Shown: positions 1-9,247, counted from the first letter of the stretch. The stretch: DNA of 45,071 nucleotides from CAYRFQ01 sp964423615 (GCA_964423615.1 CAYRFQ010000058.1:1-45071), one strand, 5' to 3'. The notes: a model not told the origin generated them from the letters alone. Numbers and translations: made by a program.

Positions 1-98
1 CATCCTGTGAGGATGTCTGTGAAGGTCTGGAAAGTCGGAGCCGTGAAGACAAGGCCAAAGGGAACTAGCAACTGTGTCCAAGACGTTGTAAGGTGCAT
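1..98 (-). CDS. Probable IS transposase, N-terminal fragment (runs off window edge)
   Basis: The reverse strand is open from an ATG at 98-96 to the first base of the window, giving about 32 residues that begin MHLTTSWTQLLVPF and continue with VFTAPTFQTFTDILTG. This resembles, from memory, the first residues of IS701-like DDE transposases common in Planctomycetota. Such proteins open with a short hydrophobic stretch that ends in a TGW-like motif. The catalytic DDE residues would lie outside the window, so neither activity nor family can be confirmed. A GAGAG stretch about 8 bases upstream could serve as ribosome binding site. If the call is right, the left end of the insertion sequence lies somewhere in 99-400. 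The alternative is a chance open frame. Confidence 0.4.
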   Translation of the reverse strand, partial: MHLTTSWTQLLVPFGLVFTAPTFQTFTDILTG

Positions 99-613
99 GA
101 GTCGGTCTCTCGATTCGGCCAAGGGTGTTGTTGTTGCTATTCACCAGTGTGCCAAAAAAGAATCCAGAGGCCGACATTTTTTCAAAATCACATCACAAAA
201 AAGTGCGAAACTTGAACTCAGAACTCATTCCAACAAAAACTGTTCCAGACATTGGTAACCAGCGGGTAGGTTTGTTAAAAAACAGGTGTGTGATCTCGGT
301 TTTACTTTCACACTCTCAACTGGATCGTGTTTTCGTCTTGTTCGTGGGTTCTGTGCCGCAGTGTAAGAACAGGAACGGAGCAGATGACCTCCGTTTCGGG
401 CAGTGTCTTGTTAACCTGGACGAAAAATGTGCTCTCAGAGGATACATACTGAGGGGGCGTCACACCAAACGAAACTATCAGCGAAAAGCCACGCTCGTCC
501 TACGGTTGGTGAAGAGGGTATACTTCCTGATGATTGGGGCCCACATCTCCGGGCTACGAACACCGGTCGACAGCTATTTTTTTCAGCATTTTGTGGCCCA
601 GGTGAATACAAAT
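99..613. other. Gene-free stretch between probable IS and kinase
   Basis: No convincing coding sequence is seen. The open frame that runs into the kinase from 125 has a low-complexity, non-conserved translation before residue 614 and is best read as untranslated. If 1-98 is a transposase start, one terminal inverted repeat of that element should lie here. It cannot be identified because its partner is outside the window. The kinase promoter should also lie here, but no clear -35/-10 pair was found. Confidence 0.4.
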
Positions 614-1474
614 ATGGACAAAGCTCGAATCGGAAAATTTCAAGTGCTTGGGACACTCGGAACTGGGGCACACAGCACGATCCTCCACATTCGTCGCAAC
701 AGTGATGCAAGACAGTATGCGTTGAAAATCGTTCCGATCGATGAAAAAGACGATGAAAAATTTCTTGAACAAGCAGAAAATGAGCACGCCGTCGGACAGA
801 TGTTCCAACACTCGAATTTGGTCAAAATCCACATCCTTGAAAAGACTCGGGACTGGCTCTTCCGGGTGCGCAAAGTTCAGTTGCTCATCGAGTATGTGAA
901 CGGGTTGCCGCTCGATAAAGTGACCGGTCTGAGGTTGCCCCATTTGCTGCAAATTTTTGCCCAAATTGCTTCGGGCATGGCCCACATGCACCGTAGAGGC
1001 GCTTATCATGCCGATTTGAAACCGAATAACGTAATGTTGAGCCGTGTCGGTGAGGTCAAAATCATCGATTACGGTCTCGCGTGGATCAAGGGCGAACCCA
1101 AAGATCGTGTACAGGGGACGCCGGAATACATGGCGCCCGAGCAGGTGAAGAAGAGCATTGTGAACGAGCAGACGGACATATACAATTTTGGGGCGACGAT
1201 GTACCGCCTGGTAACGTGGCAGCTTCCACCGAATTGGCTCACGGGAAATGCTGGGGCACCGCTCAACGAAGCTCTGTTCAACAAGTTGCTCACGCCTGTG
1301 GACGAAATCCAGCCAAATACTCCCAAGCGACTGGTCAAATTGATCCACAGTTGTTTGAGCTACAAACCCAATCGTCGTCCAGAGCGAATGAGCGACATCA
1401 AAGACTATATCGATAAACTCGCAGCCAAGTACGTTCAGTCTCCCGACGATGATCTCGACAACATGAATTGGTGA
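614..1474 (+). CDS. Compact serine/threonine protein kinase (Hanks type)
   Basis: A 286-residue cytoplasmic kinase that is almost only a catalytic domain. Visible motifs are a glycine loop GTGAHST (about 16-22), the ATP-anchoring Lys38 in YALKIV, a helix-C Glu near 55-57, the catalytic loop HADLKPNN (132-139, with Asp134, Lys136 and Asn139), the metal-binding DYG (152-154) and APE (174-176). The usual HRD is HAD, so this is a non-RD kinase and may not need activation-loop phosphorylation. The start at 614 is chosen because AGGTGA lies 8 bases upstream and the kinase fold begins at once. A frame start at 530 is possible but has no ribosome binding site. There is no transmembrane helix or sensor domain, unlike most planctomycete kinases. 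The next gene, a DUF3754 membrane protein, follows after 135 bases on the same strand and is a candidate partner or substrate. Confidence 0.9.
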   Translation: MDKARIGKFQVLGTLGTGAHSTILHIRRNSDARQYALKIVPIDEKDDEKFLEQAENEHAVGQMFQHSNLVKIHILEKTRDWLFRVRKVQLLIEYVNGLPLDKVTGLRLPHLLQIFAQIASGMAHMHRRGAYHADLKPNNVMLSRVGEVKIIDYGLAWIKGEPKDRVQGTPEYMAPEQVKKSIVNEQTDIYNFGATMYRLVTWQLPPNWLTGNAGAPLNEALFNKLLTPVDEIQPNTPKRLVKLIHSCLSYKPNRRPERMSDIKDYIDKLAAKYVQSPDDDLDNMNW

Positions 1475-1609
1475 GCTCGACGTTGGGTCACGTTGCGTAG
1501 GGTGCTATCGATCTGAATGTGACAAAAACCAAGAGACAGTATAGCCTACGATAAGACTCTTTCACGAAATCGATCCCATCGCAATTATCTTCGAAGTGAG
1601 GAAACACTC

Positions 1610-2890
1610 ATGGCTCAATATGATGATCGCGAGCATTATATTCCCATCCGGCGCAGCGACCTGATCGAACTGTTGGTCGGAAGCTCGAAGTTATCCGAAG
1701 AACAGAAAAACTCCTTTCGCCAATTTTGTAAACTCGTAAACTCGATTTATCATTTCGAATATCATGACGACCTCGAGAACCTCAAGAAACAGTATTACCC
1801 GTTCGACCCAGATGCAATCTCGGTCGGAGCAACACCTCTCACTGATAACGAGAAAGACAAAGAAAGGACTCAACTCTACGAAAAGTTGAGTTGGTTGTTG
1901 GCCCGAGCGAACTACACAAAGTTGACGAAGGAACAACTCATCGAGGCCGGAGACGCTGCAAGCGCTTGGGGCATCAACCTTGAAATCGACTTCGATCAGT
2001 TCGAACACCTTGACGTGTACGTTCGCGGCAGCGGTACTGGCAAGCGACTCAAACGACACTGGCTCTTTTTCTGGCGTATGGAAGAAGTTTCAGTCGATAT
2101 CTACCAGCGAGTCGTGATCGTTTTGAAACAGAAGCCCTCGAAGAAGCCGTCTCCGAACATTAGTTCCGACGCGGTCTATTTGAAGATTTTCAAGGACATC
2201 CCCCAGGTCGACATTGAGATGCTTCTGCCTGGAGGAAAGGTTAAGATGCCCAAAATTGAGTTGGCCAAGTTGGGTGCCTCGCTCCTGGCGGCTATCGGCA
2301 TGATCATCTACAAAGTCACCGAATTCATCCTCGCATTTGCGATTGCTACCGCTGGAGTCGCTGCGACCCTGGCGATTATCTTTACCAACCCGATTGGGTT
2401 TTTCAGCTTGCTTGGCGTAATCGGGGGATATGGCTACAAACAATATGCAGGCTATCGCGTGGCTCAGCAGACATATAATTTACAACTCACTGAAAGTCTC
2501 TATTACCAGAATCTCGATAGTAATGCTGGGGTCTTGGTGAACTTATTCGACGAAGCGGAGGAACAAGAATGTCGAGAAGTCATCCTCGGATATTATTATC
2601 TCTGGGCTTACGCTCCGGCTCAAGGTTGGACTGCCAAAGATCTCGACGACTACATCGAGATCGATTTGGAGCAGTTGTTAGCCTTAAAAGTAGATTTCGA
2701 GATTGAGGATGCATTGGTGAAACTGGAAGCCAACAAGTTGGTCCAGAAAAATGGAGACCGATATACAGCGGTCCCGATCGAACAAGCCCTCGAAGTGTTG
2801 GATCACAAATGGGACAATTACTTTCAGTACAACCAACCAAAAGAGACTGGCATTACTCAATTGGCAGAGAACAACATCGTCTCAAGTTAA
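1610..2890 (+). CDS. DUF3754 (TMEM143-like) membrane protein
   Basis: A 426-residue protein with a soluble N-terminal half, a hydrophobic block at about 220-278 that holds two probable transmembrane helices, and a soluble C-terminal part. Two stretches recall the DUF3754/TMEM143 family: KDIPQVDIEMLLPG (about 195-208) just before the membrane block, and YYQNLDSNAGVLVNLFDE (about 298-315) after it. The family has no established biochemical function and its eukaryotic members are mitochondrial. The residues at 298-323 are rich in acidic and Cys/Glu positions, which could bind a ligand, but this is only an inference. The start ATG at 1610 has GAGG about 9 bases upstream. The gene is co-oriented with the kinase and may be transcribed with it. 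Confidence 0.8.
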   Translation: MAQYDDREHYIPIRRSDLIELLVGSSKLSEEQKNSFRQFCKLVNSIYHFEYHDDLENLKKQYYPFDPDAISVGATPLTDNEKDKERTQLYEKLSWLLARANYTKLTKEQLIEAGDAASAWGINLEIDFDQFEHLDVYVRGSGTGKRLKRHWLFFWRMEEVSVDIYQRVVIVLKQKPSKKPSPNISSDAVYLKIFKDIPQVDIEMLLPGGKVKMPKIELAKLGASLLAAIGMIIYKVTEFILAFAIATAGVAATLAIIFTNPIGFFSLLGVIGGYGYKQYAGYRVAQQTYNLQLTESLYYQNLDSNAGVLVNLFDEAEEQECREVILGYYYLWAYAPAQGWTAKDLDDYIEIDLEQLLALKVDFEIEDALVKLEANKLVQKNGDRYTAVPIEQALEVLDHKWDNYFQYNQPKETGITQLAENNIVSS

Positions 2891-3227
2891 AGTAAGGAAG
2901 GCGATGCACGCAGCACCACAGATTGTCAACCCATCTCACATCACATTACCCAAATCAAGAACTATTGAGAATAGCGAGGCGGAGGCAACAAACTGGCGAG
3001 GACACTCGAACAGCAACATGAATGAATGACTGTCGTTACAGTTTGTGCTCAGTAGACTTCCCGTATCAAAGCTGGCACATCATTTCTCCAATCGGTGTGC
3101 CGTTGCTTTCGCTCGTGTTCACGTTGGTAACGATCTACGACAAAATCGAACAGGCATTTCTTTCGCGTTTCGAGTGGCCCTGGGACATGAAACGCTCAGT
3201 TCTCAATAGTTCCGATGGACCCGTCAA
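2891..3227. other. Intergenic region between convergent genes
   Basis: 337 bases separate the DUF3754 gene from the DUF1080 gene, which run towards each other. The open frames here give translations without recognisable motifs and overlap one another. No hairpin followed by a T-run was found. Confidence 0.4.
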
Positions 3228-4070
3228 CTACTCTGACGGTGGCTTCGCTCGTTTGGGAGCATAGAAGTATGCTTTTTTGTCCAAAGGGCGAACCCAAACA
3301 TTGCGAAATCGAACCGCATTATTGTGGTCTTGAAGAAAAACGGGTCCGGTCATCGTTGCTTTTTGCTGTTTGTAAATCGTTCGTAGATAAGGCGTTGTTC
3401 CGTGCCGGAAAGGGTGAAACACCGATCTTGGCTCGGCGAACGTGGCGTCATCCTGAACTTTCTTTCCGTTTAGCCAAGCGGTGATCGATCCTTTTTTCAC
3501 TATCTTGCCTTTCTTATCTCGACGTGGAGCTCGGTAGCGGATGTCGTACACTTGCCACACTCCGGGTTTGAGAGCAGCGTTCACGAGCGGTTTCGAGAAA
3601 CCGTAGACGGCGCCCATGTCTCCCATCCCAATTCGTTTTTTTCCATGGGAGTTTTGGATTTGGAGTTCGTAATTCCCGTGAATGTAGATCCCGCTATTTC
3701 CCGATCCCTTGGGCGGCAACATGAACTCGACATGAATGTCGGCATCGCGGAAATGGAATCGCGAGACAATGTGGTTTACATTACCGCGTCTTTGGGTGGA
3801 AACAAGTGCACCGTCGGTAATGGGCCAGTTGATCTTCTCTCCTGCCATGCTCAGAAATTCATTGGTCCCCTTACCGTCGAAGAGGATGATCGAGCCTTTC
3901 GGAGCAGGGACTGGCAAACGAGTGTGATCAGGAGCAAACTTGTCGGTAAAAGTGGTTTGTTGATGAATAGGGAACGGCATTGCAGCGAAGAGAGCATGTG
4001 AGCCGCTTGCTTGTTGAAAAGGCGAACAGGACAAACAAATTAAGATGAGGGTGGGAGCAATGGCTTTCAT
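3228..4070 (-). CDS. DUF1080 (3-keto-disaccharide hydrolase-like) exported protein
   Basis: A 280-residue protein with an N-terminal hydrophobic export signal (about 1-22), then a single DUF1080 domain with a concanavalin-like beta-sandwich fold. Diagnostic stretches are SIILFDGKGT near 60, GNSGIYIHGNYELQIQNS near 122-139, and GPVFLQDHNNAVRFRNVWV near 242 in the C-terminal strand. The family includes 3-keto-glycoside hydrolases that act on oxidised sugars. It is greatly expanded in Planctomycetota, often next to Gfo/Idh/MocA oxidoreductases. A Cys at position 15 could suggest a lipoprotein, but the preceding residues do not make a good lipobox. The gene lies 130 bases downstream of the DUF1501 gene on the same strand. 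The exact substrate cannot be told from the sequence. Confidence 0.85.
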   Translation of the reverse strand: MKAIAPTLILICLSCSPFQQASGSHALFAAMPFPIHQQTTFTDKFAPDHTRLPVPAPKGSIILFDGKGTNEFLSMAGEKINWPITDGALVSTQRRGNVNHIVSRFHFRDADIHVEFMLPPKGSGNSGIYIHGNYELQIQNSHGKKRIGMGDMGAVYGFSKPLVNAALKPGVWQVYDIRYRAPRRDKKGKIVKKGSITAWLNGKKVQDDATFAEPRSVFHPFRHGTTPYLRTIYKQQKATMTGPVFLQDHNNAVRFRNVWVRPLDKKAYFYAPKRAKPPSE

Positions 4071-4200
4071 GGTTCGTCTCGTAGATGGTAGGCAATGGTG
4101 TAATCAGTTAATTGGAAACCGGCAAGCGAGCGAATGTCTCGGCTAGCAAACATTCCGAGGCATTAAGACCAAGCAGGACTTCACTTGTCGATGCTGCTTG

Positions 4201-5634
4201 TTAGGCGATAACATCCCGAACGACATGACCATGTACGTCTGTCAAACGGAAGTCACGACCCGAGTACCGGTACGTCAATCGTTCGTGGTCGAGTCCCAGC
4301 AAGTGCAACATGGTGGCGTGTAAATCGTGAACGTGAACGCGGTTCTCGACTGCCGTGCAACCGAAGCGATCCGTCTCGCCGTAACTGAAGCCGGGTTTTA
4401 CGCCTCCCCCCGCCATCCAAACGGTGAAGCCGTAGTGATCGTGGTCGCGTCCTCGTCGGCCTTCCGACGTCGGGGCTCGACCGAACTCACCACCCCAAAC
4501 GACCAAGGTCTCGTCCAACAAACCTCGTTGCTTTAGGTCGATGAGCAGGGCTGCAATTCCTTGATCGCATTCCCGTGCCAACCGAGCGTGACCACGAGCT
4601 ATATCGTTGTGTCCAGTGTCCCAGGCAATGTCATAACCGTCGATCGAGTGGGACAATTGGACCATCCTCACGCCACGTTCGATGAGTCTTCGAGCCAACA
4701 GGCATCCTTTCGCGTACTCGCTGTTTCCGTACAGGTCGAGAGTGGACCGAGTTTCCCGAGTTAAGTCGAAAGCCTCAGGGACAGCCATCTGCATCCGAAA
4801 GGCCATTTCCATCGACTGGATGCTAGCTTCGAGTTGTTGATTCTGGCCTTGGCGTTCAAGATCGAGTCGATTTAGCCGCCCCAATAAGTCCAGTTGTTGG
4901 CGTTGCTGCTCTTGAGGTAAGTGTGGACTTCGAAGATTTCGGAGAATGGCCTCGGGTCGCATGTCGTGAATGTTCACGTATGTCCCGGCGAACGCTCCCG
5001 GAAGGAAGGCATTGCCCCAGTTGGCGAGTTTTCCACGAGGTTGAGCCCGCGGACTCATGGCAATGAAACCGGGCAAGTTGGCATTTTCGCTGCCGAGTCC
5101 GTAAGTCAACCAAGCCCCAAGGCTCGGCCGGCTGGGTTGCAAATGCCCAAGGTTCATCATCAGGATGGCCCCAGCGTGCTCGGGAATGTCGGTGTGCATC
5201 GAGTGGATGAAACATATTTCATCGACTTGTTGGCCGACGTGGGGAAATATATCACTTACCCATTTCCCCGACAGACCGTACTGCCTGAACCCAAACGGTG
5301 ACGGCATCAGACCGTTGCGAGTATTCCGTAGACTACGACGATCGACGAGGCTGGGCCGTTGGCCCTCGTACTTCTTTATGTCAGGCTTGAAATCGAACGT
5401 ATCGACGTGCGATGGGCCACCTGGCATGAATAACTGGATGATATGTTTTGCTTTTGGGGTAAAGTGCGGTGGTCTTGGGGTTAAAGGAGAGGCATTAGGT
5501 GGGCGTTGGGTGGAAGCCTCACCCGAATTGAGTAGGCCGTTTTCGTTCAGAACGCTGGCAAGTCCCAAAGTTCCAAAGCCAGCTCCCATCCTTTGGAGCA
5601 TGGCACGGCGGGAGAAATAGGATGATTGTTGCAT
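4201..5634 (-). CDS. DUF1501 family exported protein
   Basis: A 477-residue protein of the DUF1501 family, which has the alkaline phosphatase/sulfatase-like fold. It opens with a Tat-type signal: SRRAMLQRMGAGFGTLGLA at about 8-26. Family marks include LFMPGGPSHVDTFDFKP near 68, HSMHTDIPEHAGA near 145, WDTGHNDIARGHARLARECD near 347 and WGGEFGRAP near 390. The DHDHYGF stretch near 408 holds probable metal ligands. In most Planctomycetota the gene is paired with a DUF1549/DUF1553 cytochrome c protein. Here its upstream neighbour is a WD40 protein and its downstream neighbour a DUF1080 protein, so the usual partner is missing from the window. The family's reaction is unknown and a role in periplasmic polymer breakdown is inference. 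Confidence 0.9.
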   Translation of the reverse strand: MQQSSYFSRRAMLQRMGAGFGTLGLASVLNENGLLNSGEASTQRPPNASPLTPRPPHFTPKAKHIIQLFMPGGPSHVDTFDFKPDIKKYEGQRPSLVDRRSLRNTRNGLMPSPFGFRQYGLSGKWVSDIFPHVGQQVDEICFIHSMHTDIPEHAGAILMMNLGHLQPSRPSLGAWLTYGLGSENANLPGFIAMSPRAQPRGKLANWGNAFLPGAFAGTYVNIHDMRPEAILRNLRSPHLPQEQQRQQLDLLGRLNRLDLERQGQNQQLEASIQSMEMAFRMQMAVPEAFDLTRETRSTLDLYGNSEYAKGCLLARRLIERGVRMVQLSHSIDGYDIAWDTGHNDIARGHARLARECDQGIAALLIDLKQRGLLDETLVVWGGEFGRAPTSEGRRGRDHDHYGFTVWMAGGGVKPGFSYGETDRFGCTAVENRVHVHDLHATMLHLLGLDHERLTYRYSGRDFRLTDVHGHVVRDVIA

Positions 5635-5790
5635 ATGCTCTTACTTTCTCGTCGACTGAACTGTGCTCTGCTTCGTTTTAAGGGTGCGTTACAAGGTTTC
5701 CTTTGGGGAAGGAGTTGAGGACGCCTTACGACCAACAATTTGTCCGCTTGGTTTTAATTTTCGAGATTTGCGTCCTTGCTCGCAAGCCTT

Positions 5791-7674
5791 TTATTTTTCG
5801 CCCCAGAGACGTATAGTTTTGTCGAGCCCGCAGGACAAGGCACGCCGCCCGTCGGAAGAAAAGACGACGCGGTAGATTGCTTCTTTGTGACCGGTGAGGG
5901 TGCGAATGATTTCCCCTGATCGGACGTCCCACAGTTTTAGCGTCTGGTCATCGCTGCCTGAAAGGAAACGAACCCCATCCGGAGAAAACACCGCTGTCCC
6001 GACGACTGCATTGTGTCCTTTGTAAGTTCTCATTAGTTTGCCCGTTGTCGCATCCCACAGTTTTACGGTTTCGTCCTCGCTTGCTGTAAGAAGTTGCGAA
6101 CCGTCTGGGGAATACACGACGGAGAGGACTTGATCCATGTGCCCCTCAAGTACCTTTTGCTCTTGGCCCGTTTTCACACCCCAAATACGAACTGTCCGAT
6201 CTGAACTCGCACTCGCCAAGTTCTTGCCGTCAGGGGAAAAAGCGACACTGAAAACGAACCTGGCGTGTTTTTTCATCGCGTGTAACTGTTTTCCAGACTC
6301 AACGTCCCAGATTCTGACGAATTGGTCTTGTCCCGCCCCAGCTAGCCACTTGCCATCTGGTGAGATCGCGACTCCGTTGATGTAATCGGTGGCACCAGCA
6401 TATCGTTGCAGTTCTTTTGCGGTCTCCACGTCCCACTTTCTGATGGTTTTGTCTTCGCTACACGAATACAGATGCTTTCCATCAGGAGAGAAGACAACGC
6501 CGAAAACGGTCCCAAAGTGTCCCTGGCATTTCCGGACCTCCTTTCCTGTCTCAAGATCCCAAATCCGTACGGTATTATCGGCACCTCCGGACGCCACCAG
6601 CCTTCCATTCGGCGAGAAAGTCAACGCGAGCACCTCCGCTGTATGCCCTTCGAACACTTTAAGCGTTACCGCTATGTCACTAACTTGTAATTGCTTGGGT
6701 AGTAACTCAGCAAGTTGTTTCACGCGAGCGAGAGCTTTCGTTTTCTCTTTCCCGTCGAGTTGAACAATAGCCTGTTGATACCACTGGAAGGCTCGTCGGA
6801 GCATATACAGCTTGTCCTGTCCTTTCTCCGTCTTTGCTGCCTTCCACCAATCTTCGGCCAACCTAATCTGGTCATCAATCTTCTTGGGGGCAGCCATATC
6901 TTGTTTAGCGATTTTGGCCAAAAACGGATGCTGGCTCTTTACCAAATAGGGAAGTCCCTTCTCCCACCTATCGCGGACCAGGCACCAAGATTTCCCCACT
7001 ATCAAATTCGCTTGTGGGTCTTCAGGGGTACTCTTTAGCTTTTCCAGAAATGGTGTGATGCGCTGGGTTTCTTTATAGGCCAGAGCGTATTTCTTGTTCC
7101 GATTGATCATCTTGGTGATCAACTCGGGTTGCTCCGTGACACGAGCGGCTTTTTCGGCAACGGCCCCGACCTTGACCGCCAACTCGTATCGATCCTCAAG
7201 AATCGCCTTATCTGCGATTTTGAGTGCCTCCATGGCAATTTCTTTTGGATTGTCCATAGAGGCAAGTGTGTCACTGGCATAGAGGAAGACATCAGCATTC
7301 CTTCCAAGATTGTCGATTTGGTGGTATTTGGCGAGCGTCTTTACGGCTGAAAACGCCTTGTCCACCGCTCCTGCTTGGGCTGCCAGGCGAATGGCTTCGC
7401 GCAGAGCGACGTAGCGAACGTCGTCGTCTTGCTTGATATCATTGCTTTGCTGCAAGAGAGTATTCGCTAGTTGGAGGCGAACCTCAGAATCGGTTTTGGC
7501 TTTTGTGTACTCTTGTTGGAAGACGTCTTTGATCAGCTTCTCGGCTTCCGCAATTTGATCTTTTGAAAATGTCGGTGGACGTCGTTCATCTGATGTTTGG
7601 GACACAACGGTAGGAACGACCGTTAGATTAAGAGCGAGAGCCAATGCGAAAAATGCGTGAGCAACTTGAGTCAT
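5791..7674 (-). CDS. Secreted WD40-repeat protein with helical N-terminal domain
   Basis: The C-terminal half holds seven WD40 repeats, each with the FSPDG...IRxWD pattern, so a complete seven-bladed propeller is expected. The N-terminal ~330 residues are charged and mostly helical, without a recognised family. The start at 7674 gives a protein of about 627 residues that opens with a hydrophobic stretch AHAFFALALALNLTVVPTVV, a probable export signal or anchor. An alternative ATG at 7794 overlaps the TGA of the upstream dehydrogenase as ATGA. It would add 40 residues of basic, non-conserved sequence, so coupled translation from there cannot be excluded. Such propellers usually act as protein-interaction platforms and no catalytic residues are visible. 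The gene is in line with DUF1501 and DUF1080 and may be co-transcribed with them. Confidence 0.85.
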   Translation of the reverse strand: MTQVAHAFFALALALNLTVVPTVVSQTSDERRPPTFSKDQIAEAEKLIKDVFQQEYTKAKTDSEVRLQLANTLLQQSNDIKQDDDVRYVALREAIRLAAQAGAVDKAFSAVKTLAKYHQIDNLGRNADVFLYASDTLASMDNPKEIAMEALKIADKAILEDRYELAVKVGAVAEKAARVTEQPELITKMINRNKKYALAYKETQRITPFLEKLKSTPEDPQANLIVGKSWCLVRDRWEKGLPYLVKSQHPFLAKIAKQDMAAPKKIDDQIRLAEDWWKAAKTEKGQDKLYMLRRAFQWYQQAIVQLDGKEKTKALARVKQLAELLPKQLQVSDIAVTLKVFEGHTAEVLALTFSPNGRLVASGGADNTVRIWDLETGKEVRKCQGHFGTVFGVVFSPDGKHLYSCSEDKTIRKWDVETAKELQRYAGATDYINGVAISPDGKWLAGAGQDQFVRIWDVESGKQLHAMKKHARFVFSVAFSPDGKNLASASSDRTVRIWGVKTGQEQKVLEGHMDQVLSVVYSPDGSQLLTASEDETVKLWDATTGKLMRTYKGHNAVVGTAVFSPDGVRFLSGSDDQTLKLWDVRSGEIIRTLTGHKEAIYRVVFSSDGRRALSCGLDKTIRLWGEK

Positions 7675-7790
7675 GAGTGGGTCATCCAGAGTAAATGGCA
7701 TTCGGTCAGACCAGGACAATCTGCGAGGACCGGGAGGGTTCATCGCTGCTCGCCTCGAAATCGCTCGCGCACAGAGCCACTTTTTTCCGA

Positions 7791-8786
7791 TCATCTTCGT
7801 CGATTCGGAGCTACGTCCGGATTGACCCAGGCGGGCAACACCTGATCGTTGAGGCCAGCAATTAAGTTGTCTGCACAGATGTTCGCCATGTTATTTCGAG
7901 TCTCGATAGTGGCACTGGCGATGTGAGGAGCTACGACCACGTTGGGTAACGCTAACAGAGGATCGTCGGTGAGAGGCGGCTCCGGATCGGTAACATCAAG
8001 TCCCGCGGCGAAAATCTTCCCCGATTTCAACGCTTCGTAGAGGGCCTTCTGATCGACTAACGGCCCACGAGCAGTATTGACGAGCACAGCTGTGTCCCTC
8101 ATCCTTTGGAACTGGGCAGTGCTGATCATTCCTTTCGTTGATTCATCGAGATTGACATGGAGTGAGACGAAGTCCGATTCGGCAAGTAACGTATTGAGGT
8201 CGACCTTGCGGGCCTTTAGTTCCTTTTCGGCAGTTTCGTGTTGTTTAACGTCATGGTAAATAACGTTCATGTCCCAGCCAGCAAAACATCGCTTGGCGAA
8301 GGCGTATCCGATTCGTCCCATACCCACAACACCCACTGTCTTTCCAACCAACTCTTGACCCAAATGCCCGAGAGGCTCCCATGTCTTCCATGATCCCGAG
8401 AGGGTGTACTGATGTCCCTCGACTACACGACGAGCTGCCGCGATCATCAAACAAAAGGCCATATCAGCCGTCGCATCGGTCAAGACTCCAGGCGTATTCC
8501 CGACTACAATGCCACGTTCGGTCGCAGCGGGGATGTCGATGTTGTTGAACCCCACCGCGAAATTGCTGATGACTTTGAGTTTTGGTGCCTGATCCATGAG
8601 GCGATCATCGATCTTGTCCGTGAGCAAAGAGACCAACCCCTCACAATCGACGATTTTTTCCGCCAGGATTCCAGGCTTGGGTGGCAAAGGATCAGTCCAG
8701 ACTTCGGCCTCAGACGCTTGTTGTATCCGATTCAGTCCAACCTCTGGGATAAGACGCGAAACAAAAACTCTTGGCAAATCCGCCAT
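7791..8786 (-). CDS. D-glycerate dehydrogenase / glyoxylate-hydroxypyruvate reductase
   Basis: A 331-residue D-isomer-specific 2-hydroxyacid dehydrogenase, expected to interconvert D-glycerate and hydroxypyruvate, or glycolate and glyoxylate, with NAD(P)H in the cytoplasm. The Rossmann motif is GVVGMGRIGYAFAKR near 150-164. The catalytic Arg is in NTARGPLVD (near 238), the Glu in DPEP (near 267) and the His in APHIAS (near 286). SNFAVGFNNID near 74 is typical of the glyoxylate reductase branch. The ATG at 8786 is chosen because GGAGA lies 9 bases upstream; the in-frame GTG just before it is less likely. The gene could serve glycolate or serine metabolism. Its 3' end touches the possible start of the WD40 gene, so the two may be linked by transcription only. 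Confidence 0.9.
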   Translation of the reverse strand: MADLPRVFVSRLIPEVGLNRIQQASEAEVWTDPLPPKPGILAEKIVDCEGLVSLLTDKIDDRLMDQAPKLKVISNFAVGFNNIDIPAATERGIVVGNTPGVLTDATADMAFCLMIAAARRVVEGHQYTLSGSWKTWEPLGHLGQELVGKTVGVVGMGRIGYAFAKRCFAGWDMNVIYHDVKQHETAEKELKARKVDLNTLLAESDFVSLHVNLDESTKGMISTAQFQRMRDTAVLVNTARGPLVDQKALYEALKSGKIFAAGLDVTDPEPPLTDDPLLALPNVVVAPHIASATIETRNNMANICADNLIAGLNDQVLPAWVNPDVAPNRRR

Positions 8787-9247
8787 CACTCGTTCTCCAC
8801 CGTAGCAGCAATTCTGTTCCTTTTGGTCCTACTGATGTTGATGATAACCTGCGTACAGCTACCGACAACACTTTTGTCTGATTCCTCCCCTACTTTTGCC
8901 TTTCCTTATTCGATCAACAAACGTGTCGAACCGGTCCAACATGTAATTGAACACACATACAACACCATGTGCGTGGGCTCTGATTTTGTACTGAGGAGAT
9001 GACCACATGCGAGGTTGTGTCAGTTGGATTGCGAGAGTTTGTTTTCCCGTGGTAGGATTGTATTCAGGTCAATCTTTGTAGAACGAAAGACACCCAGCAA
9101 ACACTAAGGATTGTAGAGGTGGAAGTGACAATGGTCGAATTCCACCTGCAGGTGTCGTTTTTCGGCCGGGTTGGTAGTCGAGGTAAGGAAACCGAGGAGA
9201 GATGAAAACGTGCGGAATGTTATAGATCGACGCATTTATGAGAGATT
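8787..9247. other. Intergenic stretch with overlapping palindromes
   Basis: 461 bases lie between the hydrolase stop and the dehydrogenase start, both on the reverse strand. No credible gene is seen. The notable structure is a hairpin at 9117-9147 that shares bases with a 12-base palindrome at 9144-9155, listed separately. The dehydrogenase promoter should lie in 8800-9000, an AT-rich part, but no defined promoter boxes were recognised. Confidence 0.4.
9117..9155. repeat. Overlapping hairpin and 12-base palindrome
   Basis: AGGTGGAA at 9117-9124 pairs perfectly with TTCCACCT at 9140-9147 around a 15-base loop. The right arm overlaps the perfect palindrome CACCTGCAGGTG at 9144-9155. The two structures cannot form together. 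There is no T-run after either, so a simple intrinsic terminator is unlikely. It could be an operator or an alternative RNA structure downstream of the hydrolase gene. Confidence 0.4.

Noticed and set aside
125..613. N-terminal extension of the kinase frame
   Set aside because: The translation before 614 is not kinase-like and has no ribosome binding site, while 614 has AGGTGA at good spacing.
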